64,000 nucleotides of DNA from an uncultured Granulosicoccaceae bacterium (GTDB taxonomy: Bacteria > Pseudomonadota > Gammaproteobacteria > Granulosicoccales > Granulosicoccaceae). This document shows, one piece after another, positions 58,431 to 64,000 of this stretch. How positions within the stretch are numbered: the first letter of the stretch is position 1; each line of letters starts with the position of its first letter. The position numbers were made by a program, and so were the translations under genes. The notes beneath the pieces were generated by a model, which searched no databases, was not told the DNA's origin, and saw nothing but the letters and a program-made list of their open reading frames with translations. Where the stretch lies: contig CALISD010000082.1 of assembly GCA_938041955.1 (NCBI GenBank), positions 1 to 64,000 on the forward strand, in the 5' to 3' direction.

Positions 58431-59431
58431 TTATATTTGCTACGCAACAAGCCGGCAAAGCCCTGTGGTGCAAACATGGTTAACAAGATCAGCACAATAC
58501 CTGCAATCAACATATAGGCGGATGCGAATTCACTGGACAGGTAGGCGGAAGCGAAATCACTTGAAAGATCTATCAAATAGAACATAAACACCGTGCCAAT
58601 CAACGGCCCGATAGTGGTGCCTGCGCCGCCCAACAACACATACAACAATGGCAATATAGAATATTGAACTGCCGCAAAAGACGCCCCTGCATACCCGAAT
58701 AACAAAGCATAGGCGACGCCCGCAGCACCTGATAAAGTACCAGAGATAATCACCGCGATTAACTTGTGTCGCTGAATGTCATAACCGAGCATGCGGGCGC
58801 GTTCTTCGTTCTCCCGTATAGCGACAAGCGTTTTACCGAAACGTGAATGCACCAGCCATGCGATAAGAAAAAGACAAATGGCAAACAGAATGAGAGCACA
58901 GAAATAGCGGTTGGTGGCCTGCGACAGATCGAATCCAAACAGCACCCTGTCTGAACGATGTATATTAAAACCCTCGTCACCGCGGGTATATTCGCCAAAC
59001 AGCAACACCGTTAAATATCCGGCCTGGGCAAACATTAATGTCACGATCATAAATGCCACGCCGGTGGTTCGTAGCGCCAAAACCCCAACCACCACAGAGA
59101 CAGCCACCGCTGACAACAAGCCTATGAAGATTGCCGCTCCAGGCAATACATCAAGAAACTGAATCGCTAAGCCGAAACCGTACATGCCACTGGCAAAAAA
59201 CAGGGCATGACCAAGACTCAATAACCCCGTGTAACCGAACAACACGTTGTAGCCCATCGCGAAGACAGCCAGCACCAGAATGCGTGCTAAATTGCCGCTG
59301 TGATATACCGGCAATGCAAAATAGAGCAGGAAAAGCAAAACCACAATTAAGACATGCAGCAAAATACTGCGAATGCCCTGACTTAGCAATGGCTTATGAA
59401 GACCGGCCGAACTATCTGCTAACGAACTCAT
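58418..59431 (-). CDS. livM: Branched-chain amino acid-type ABC permease (LivM-like)
   Basis: GYNVLFGYTGLLSLGHALFFASGMYGFGLAIQ...LGYDIQRHKLIAVIISGTLSGAAGVAYALLFGYAG. Confidence 0.9.
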   Translation of the reverse strand: MSSLADSSAGLHKPLLSQGIRSILLHVLIVVLLFLLYFALPVYHSGNLARILVLAVFAMGYNVLFGYTGLLSLGHALFFASGMYGFGLAIQFLDVLPGAAIFIGLLSAVAVSVVVGVLALRTTGVAFMIVTLMFAQAGYLTVLLFGEYTRGDEGFNIHRSDRVLFGFDLSQATNRYFCALILFAICLFLIAWLVHSRFGKTLVAIRENEERARMLGYDIQRHKLIAVIISGTLSGAAGVAYALLFGYAGASFAAVQYSILPLLYVLLGGAGTTIGPLIGTVFMFYLIDLSSDFASAYLSSEFASAYMLIAGIVLILLTMFAPQGFAGLLRSKYKWLP

Positions 59432-60354
59432 TCTCGGCTTTTCCCGAACAAGCCATTTGGCTTAAATACCAGGACAAACGCCACAAGTAAGGTGGCAAGT
59501 ATTTTCGCAAGCGTGGGCGTAAAGAATACAGAGATTATCCCGTCACTCATACCAATAAGCACTGCAGCGACAACGGTACCCAGCACGCTGCCGAGTCCGC
59601 CAATGATCACAACAATAAAAGACAACAACAGCGGGTCACTGCCCATTAGATAATACGCCTGCTGAATGGGGACTACCAATACCGCGCCGAGGGCCGCCAG
59701 TGCCGCACCTAAGCCAAAGACCAGCGCGTAGACTTTGTTAACAGGAATACCGTGAGCTTGTGCCATTTCCTGATCAAGCTGTGTTGCCCGCATGATCAGT
59801 CCAATACGCGTGCGGGTCATAACGAACCAAAGCGCGAGCAAAATAACGATCGCAGCCACTATCACAAACAATTTGTAGGTGGTGGTACTGAGACCCCAGG
59901 GCCAGATCATTTGAAAGCCTGACTCTCCATACTCAAACCACGGCAGCGCTATTCTCTCATTAAAAGGCGCTTGCACTGGTCGCGCTTCGGGGCCGAACGT
60001 CATTAACGTGGTCTGTTGAATGACATATAACAAACCGATGGTCGCTACAATTGTACGTTCAGGGTCATAATTTACTTTATTAAGAATAAAGCGGTCACAC
60101 AATACTGCCAATGCACCTACCAACAGTGGCGCGGCCACAATGGCGACCCAGAAGCCCAGTGCCGGATGACCTGCAATCATTGAGGTTATCCACCATGCCA
60201 GCACAGCGCCCAACATATAAAATTCACCGTGAGCAACATTCACCACTCGCATAATGCCAAACACAATGCTCAACCCAACCGCGGTGAGCGCAAGCACAGC
60301 TGCCGTTATTGCACCTTCAAGTGATGCAACAAACAGATAGGGACCAAAATCCAT
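59428..60354 (-). CDS. livH: Branched-chain amino acid-type ABC permease (LivH-like)
   Basis: GLSIVFGIMRVVNVAHGEFYMLGAVLAWW...GIPVNKVYALVFGLGAALAALGAVLV. Confidence 0.9.
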   Translation of the reverse strand: MDFGPYLFVASLEGAITAAVLALTAVGLSIVFGIMRVVNVAHGEFYMLGAVLAWWITSMIAGHPALGFWVAIVAAPLLVGALAVLCDRFILNKVNYDPERTIVATIGLLYVIQQTTLMTFGPEARPVQAPFNERIALPWFEYGESGFQMIWPWGLSTTTYKLFVIVAAIVILLALWFVMTRTRIGLIMRATQLDQEMAQAHGIPVNKVYALVFGLGAALAALGAVLVVPIQQAYYLMGSDPLLLSFIVVIIGGLGSVLGTVVAAVLIGMSDGIISVFFTPTLAKILATLLVAFVLVFKPNGLFGKSRE

Positions 60355-60433
60355 TGCTAGCTAATTTTAAAGTTGTGGATGGATACCCGGTCAATGCGAC
60401 CGGGGTGATATGGATCTTAGAAGAACTACAAAG

Positions 60434-61735
60434 CTAGAAGGACATTTTGGTGTAGTCAACTTCATCTTCGTACAACGTATCTTCTATTGATGTGGTGTGC
60501 GCCAGCATCAGCTTCCCTTCAGTGACTTTGGATATGTATTGGTGACCAAAGGTCTGATGTGTTTTGCCGTTGAATACTTTTGCGCCTTGCGGATGCTCAA
60601 ACGAGTGCGGCATATCCGTCATCGCTTCGACCGCCTCAATCAGTTTCTGTCGATCTTTCGGGCCCTGGTAGTTCGCTGCCTCCATCCCCGCTTTAACCAC
60701 ATAAAGAGTTTCCCAACAACCAAACATGTGTGCATAGGTTGAGACATCTTTTGCATCGGAGACCGATGCACCATTTTCATCAACCCCTACCGCTTCGCGA
60801 TAGACCTTATCAAACTCAGATTGTTCCGCCTGAGCATAGCGAGGGTTACCCTCCCAGAAGTAGGTTCCCTCGAGGAACTCAAGACCCGGACTGGCAAGGT
60901 CAACCGCTTCCAGACTATCAATAAAACCGAAAATCTCTGGTCGGCTCGGACCAAAAAATTCACCCAGCTCTTTAACAAACGTCAGTACCGCCGGGCCAAC
61001 CATTACGTGATAAATCACTTCGGTATCACGTGGAATCTTGGGGAAGTACTTAGAGAAGGACGTTTCCGTAGGTGGTATGGCAATCTTTTCAAGAATCTGA
61101 CCACCCTGCGCTTCAAAAGCTGCACTGAAGTAGTCACGGTGATCATGGCCGAAAGCAAAATCAGGGAATATCATGGTCACTTTCTTGCCGAGGTTTTCAG
61201 CGATAAAAGGAGCCATGGCTTCTACCTGGCTTTTCACATCAGTAATACCCGGTTGCAGCGTGTAACGGTTTAATTTACCACTGGCCACGTGATGGCCTTC
61301 AGACACAACAAAATAGGGAATGGCCAACTCACCGGCACGTGGTGCCGAGCCATACACGACATGACTGAACAACGTTCCAAAGGCGATATCACAGTTGTGT
61401 TTGTTAGCGAATTTTTCAACGACTTCAGCACCGCGCTTGGGATCTGTGCCATCGTCTTCCGCAATAATTTCTATAGGACGGCCATTGATACCACCCTCCG
61501 AGTTAATTCTCTTTACCACTGCTTCCGTAGTGCGGTCGTACCAGCGCCCATAGGCGGCGCCGATCCCGGTTCTGTGCACCTGAAAACCGATTTTTATTGG
61601 CTCGTCAGAGGCGTTTGCACAACCTATCATGCCGGGCATAGTACCGGCCAAGGCCAGCGCACCTGCCCCTGCACCTAACGTCTTGAGAGCGGTTCTTCGG
61701 CTGATGTTAGAGGATGTGATTATTTTGTCAGTCAT
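60434..61735 (-). CDS. Branched-chain amino acid-type substrate-binding protein (LivK/UrtA-like), Tat-type signal
   Basis: NISRRTALKTLGAGAGALALAGTMPGMIGCANA; IKIGFQVHRTGIGAAYGRWYDRTTEAVVKRINSEGGINGRPIEIIAEDDGTDPKRGAEVVEKF. Start chosen at MTDK. Confidence 0.88.
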   Translation of the reverse strand: MTDKIITSSNISRRTALKTLGAGAGALALAGTMPGMIGCANASDEPIKIGFQVHRTGIGAAYGRWYDRTTEAVVKRINSEGGINGRPIEIIAEDDGTDPKRGAEVVEKFANKHNCDIAFGTLFSHVVYGSAPRAGELAIPYFVVSEGHHVASGKLNRYTLQPGITDVKSQVEAMAPFIAENLGKKVTMIFPDFAFGHDHRDYFSAAFEAQGGQILEKIAIPPTETSFSKYFPKIPRDTEVIYHVMVGPAVLTFVKELGEFFGPSRPEIFGFIDSLEAVDLASPGLEFLEGTYFWEGNPRYAQAEQSEFDKVYREAVGVDENGASVSDAKDVSTYAHMFGCWETLYVVKAGMEAANYQGPKDRQKLIEAVEAMTDMPHSFEHPQGAKVFNGKTHQTFGHQYISKVTEGKLMLAHTTSIEDTLYEDEVDYTKMSF

Positions 61736-61815
61736 TAGGGTCTGATTCCTACCTGCGGTTGATGCGCTGAGCCAAGCAAAATCAAGCAAGCTTGCGCGCA
61801 GAAAACTATCTTCTA

Positions 61816-63360
61816 TTACGCCCCTTTGGGCGCGGCCAACAGCCATAATCCTATGAAGGTGTAAACCACCATAAACACTGCCAGCGGCACCTGACTGACG
61901 ATAGCACGCCTCGCACTACCAAACAATTCCACCGCAATGGCATGCGCGATAAGCACCGACAGCACGTGCCCGACGACCACGGCACCCGCCTGACTGAGCC
62001 ATATTATCTTGACCGACTGCGGGGTATTAAAAAAACCGGTGGTCACGTAGTACGAACCCAGCCCAAGCAAATCCGCTCCATTGTCAAACGGGTCAGATGC
62101 CGCCGCCACAGCATATTGAATATTGACCATGAACGACGTTAGAAAATGTGCAAAGTGATAGACAAATGCGATCGGCACAACGGCCACGGCCAGAGCACAA
62201 AACGCCTGTTTGAATGCGACAGCGGGAACGCTCGAATCAACTAGATAGCCATCACGATTCGCTAGCAGTAGTCCAGTATAAATACAAAGCGAATATGCAG
62301 TGACGAGCGCCACATTGGCAATCAACAACCCGGCCACAGTTTCAAAAACAATTGCAGAGCGTCCGGGAAAGTCGAGTGGGTTAACACCGATGGTCGCCAG
62401 CCATAAAAAAGTTTCGTTTAAACCGTCAAAGCTGCCACATGCAAGTAAAACCAATATAAAAACCGCCGCACTAACCGTTGTCGCTTTGCACCGGACCAAG
62501 TTCCATCCAGGTAGACCAAAACGCAATTCATCGCGGTATTTCGCTACCGGTGCAATCTGTGCGAAGCGATTCAGTAACACGGTGAAACACTCTGCCTGCT
62601 GCAGCCATTTAACACCGAACAACAGGACCCCCAGCATGGTAAAACACCAATACCCCGTCACTATCACAGCCAGTCGTTGCGGGGCTTCAGGTGCGCTGTC
62701 AGCCAAAGAAAAGGATATAAAAGCCAGGAAGATAATTATCGCAGGCCATTGTTGAACTGATTCGGGCAGCGAATGCTTCGACGCTAGACCAGCCCTGCTT
62801 GCAATTGATGCTACTCCCGACCACGGGTTAAGCCAAACCCACAAATTGCCAAACAGACCCTGCAACACGACAAACCCTACCCACCACACTGTCCAGATAA
62901 AAACCGGTAACGGATTCTCTAATGGATCGTATGAGGCCGTGAATCCCAGATAGATCAGAAAAAACAGAAACCCTGTCGACAATACACTGGTGACAGATCT
63001 CAGTTGACTGTCTTCGCAGACCCACAGGCGCAGACTACCAAATAGCCTCTTCGAATACTCATTGGGCAACAAAGCAACCAACGCCAGCGTCAATAGAACT
63101 ACAAGCACGCCAGAACCAATATAGAAACGGGTGGGAAGCAGCAGTACCAGACCTTGCTGGGACACATGAGCAACTGCATGCCCCGGTAACAATAGCCCCG
63201 CGACCATTGTCAGAACAAAATAGAGCGACTTAGATTTTATTTGCCGCTGCCATTCAAAATCTGCACGGTTTTGCAGCGCAAGAATTGTCAATACCCTCAC
63301 AACGCCCCACCACGCCGTTCGAGGCACTGCAATGGCATCTTGCTCTACCGGTACGATCAT
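61816..63360 (-). CDS. Polytopic membrane protein, possibly related to proteins annotated fenitrothion-hydrolase-like
   Basis: 514-aa ORF with about 12 hydrophobic segments; AVAHVSQQGLVLLLPTRFYIGSGVLVVLLTLALVALLP near the N-terminus. Start uncertain. Confidence 0.6.
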   Translation of the reverse strand: MIVPVEQDAIAVPRTAWWGVVRVLTILALQNRADFEWQRQIKSKSLYFVLTMVAGLLLPGHAVAHVSQQGLVLLLPTRFYIGSGVLVVLLTLALVALLPNEYSKRLFGSLRLWVCEDSQLRSVTSVLSTGFLFFLIYLGFTASYDPLENPLPVFIWTVWWVGFVVLQGLFGNLWVWLNPWSGVASIASRAGLASKHSLPESVQQWPAIIIFLAFISFSLADSAPEAPQRLAVIVTGYWCFTMLGVLLFGVKWLQQAECFTVLLNRFAQIAPVAKYRDELRFGLPGWNLVRCKATTVSAAVFILVLLACGSFDGLNETFLWLATIGVNPLDFPGRSAIVFETVAGLLIANVALVTAYSLCIYTGLLLANRDGYLVDSSVPAVAFKQAFCALAVAVVPIAFVYHFAHFLTSFMVNIQYAVAAASDPFDNGADLLGLGSYYVTTGFFNTPQSVKIIWLSQAGAVVVGHVLSVLIAHAIAVELFGSARRAIVSQVPLAVFMVVYTFIGLWLLAAPKGA

Positions 63361-63508
63361 ATTCAGTCGGTACCACTCGCAACTAAAATCTCATCATACT
63401 TTATTGCTCCCGCGGAGTTTCCATTGTAAAACGTGTAAGCTCGCGATACGGTTCAGAATTTCTGACCCTGCTGCGGAACTTACTCCGCCACAATCTCTCG
63501 AAAGGGCC

Positions 63509-64000
63509 ATGATAGCGAATCCCGTCATGCGTTTTGGCAGCCAGATATTGGCTAAATATCTCACCAAAACAGTCACAACATATCGACCTTTCTCGGTCCA
63601 CCGGACAGCGACATTGGCCGAGGTCATGCGACCCGGCGATGTGCTACTCGTTGAGGGTGACCACCGCATCAGTTCGGCAATAAAATATCTTACTCAATCA
63701 ACCTGGTCACATGCCGCTTTCTATCTTGATAAAATGCCGGACGGCATTGCAATACCAAACCCGGGAAGCGCTCCCGAATCCAACGAGCAGCACCTGCTGG
63801 TTGAGGCCGATTTGGAAAACGGCGTGATCGCGGTACCGCTATCTAAATACAGCCGATACAACATACGGATTTGCCGACCGATAAACATAACCGAGCCTGA
63901 CCTGGATGCGTTGTGCCGCTTCATGGCATCAAGCCTTGGTAAGCAGTACGACTTGAAGAACATTGTAGATCTGGCCAGGTACCTGCTGCCTAACCCACCT
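63509..64000 (+). CDS. YiiX/YebB-like NlpC/P60-superfamily hydrolase, partial (runs off right edge)
   Basis: Open frame to window end, absent from the ORF track: MIANPVMRFGSQILAKYLTKTVTTYRPFSVHRTATLAEVMRPGDVLLVEGDHRISSAIKYLTQSTWSHAAFYLDKMPDG. Confidence 0.75.
   Translation, partial: MIANPVMRFGSQILAKYLTKTVTTYRPFSVHRTATLAEVMRPGDVLLVEGDHRISSAIKYLTQSTWSHAAFYLDKMPDGIAIPNPGSAPESNEQHLLVEADLENGVIAVPLSKYSRYNIRICRPINITEPDLDALCRFMASSLGKQYDLKNIVDLARYLLPNPP

Noticed and set aside
1-64000. Search by eye for tRNA, rRNA, CRISPR, prophage or integrative-element core genes
   Set aside because: No cloverleaf-like tRNA, rRNA motifs, repeat-spacer arrays, integrases, phage structural genes or intact transposases recognised.

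Overview
This 64 kb window looks like a gene-dense chromosomal segment of a heterotrophic, probably marine, gammaproteobacterium (taxonomic guess by inference only). I saw no rRNA, tRNA or CRISPR array. Main content, left to right: a leucine-rich-repeat (LRR) gene truncated by a 17-bp-TIR element; a kptA/PhyH/nucleotidyltransferase/cupin run; secreted lipoproteins, one GH12-like; tandem FdxA-type ferredoxins; a CaiB/BaiF CoA-transferase; a dimethylglycine-dehydrogenase-like FAD/GcvT protein; aroQ; a decayed EF-G (fusA) fragment; a DMSP-lyase-like cupin; a duplicated intergenic repeat with a CAATAG microsatellite; an MmgE/PrpD-TauD-TauE cluster; a complete agl-type alpha-glucoside locus (LacI regulator, SBP, two permeases, GH13, ATPase); a secreted beta-helix protein; a COG0523 GTPase overlapping a YtcJ-like amidohydrolase; a PhyH/enolase-superfamily/CocE set interrupted by a MITE-like element; a Cys-flanked DGDG-repeat secreted protein; a dpp-like peptide ABC transporter; a liv-like ABC transporter; and a right-edge partial YiiX-like hydrolase. 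The best candidates for something undescribed are the kptA-PhyH-NTase-cupin run, the small repeat and TIR elements, the EF-G relic, the CAATAG repeat duplication, the COG0523/amidohydrolase overlap and the DGDG repeat protein. All family assignments come from reading motifs; no database search was run.
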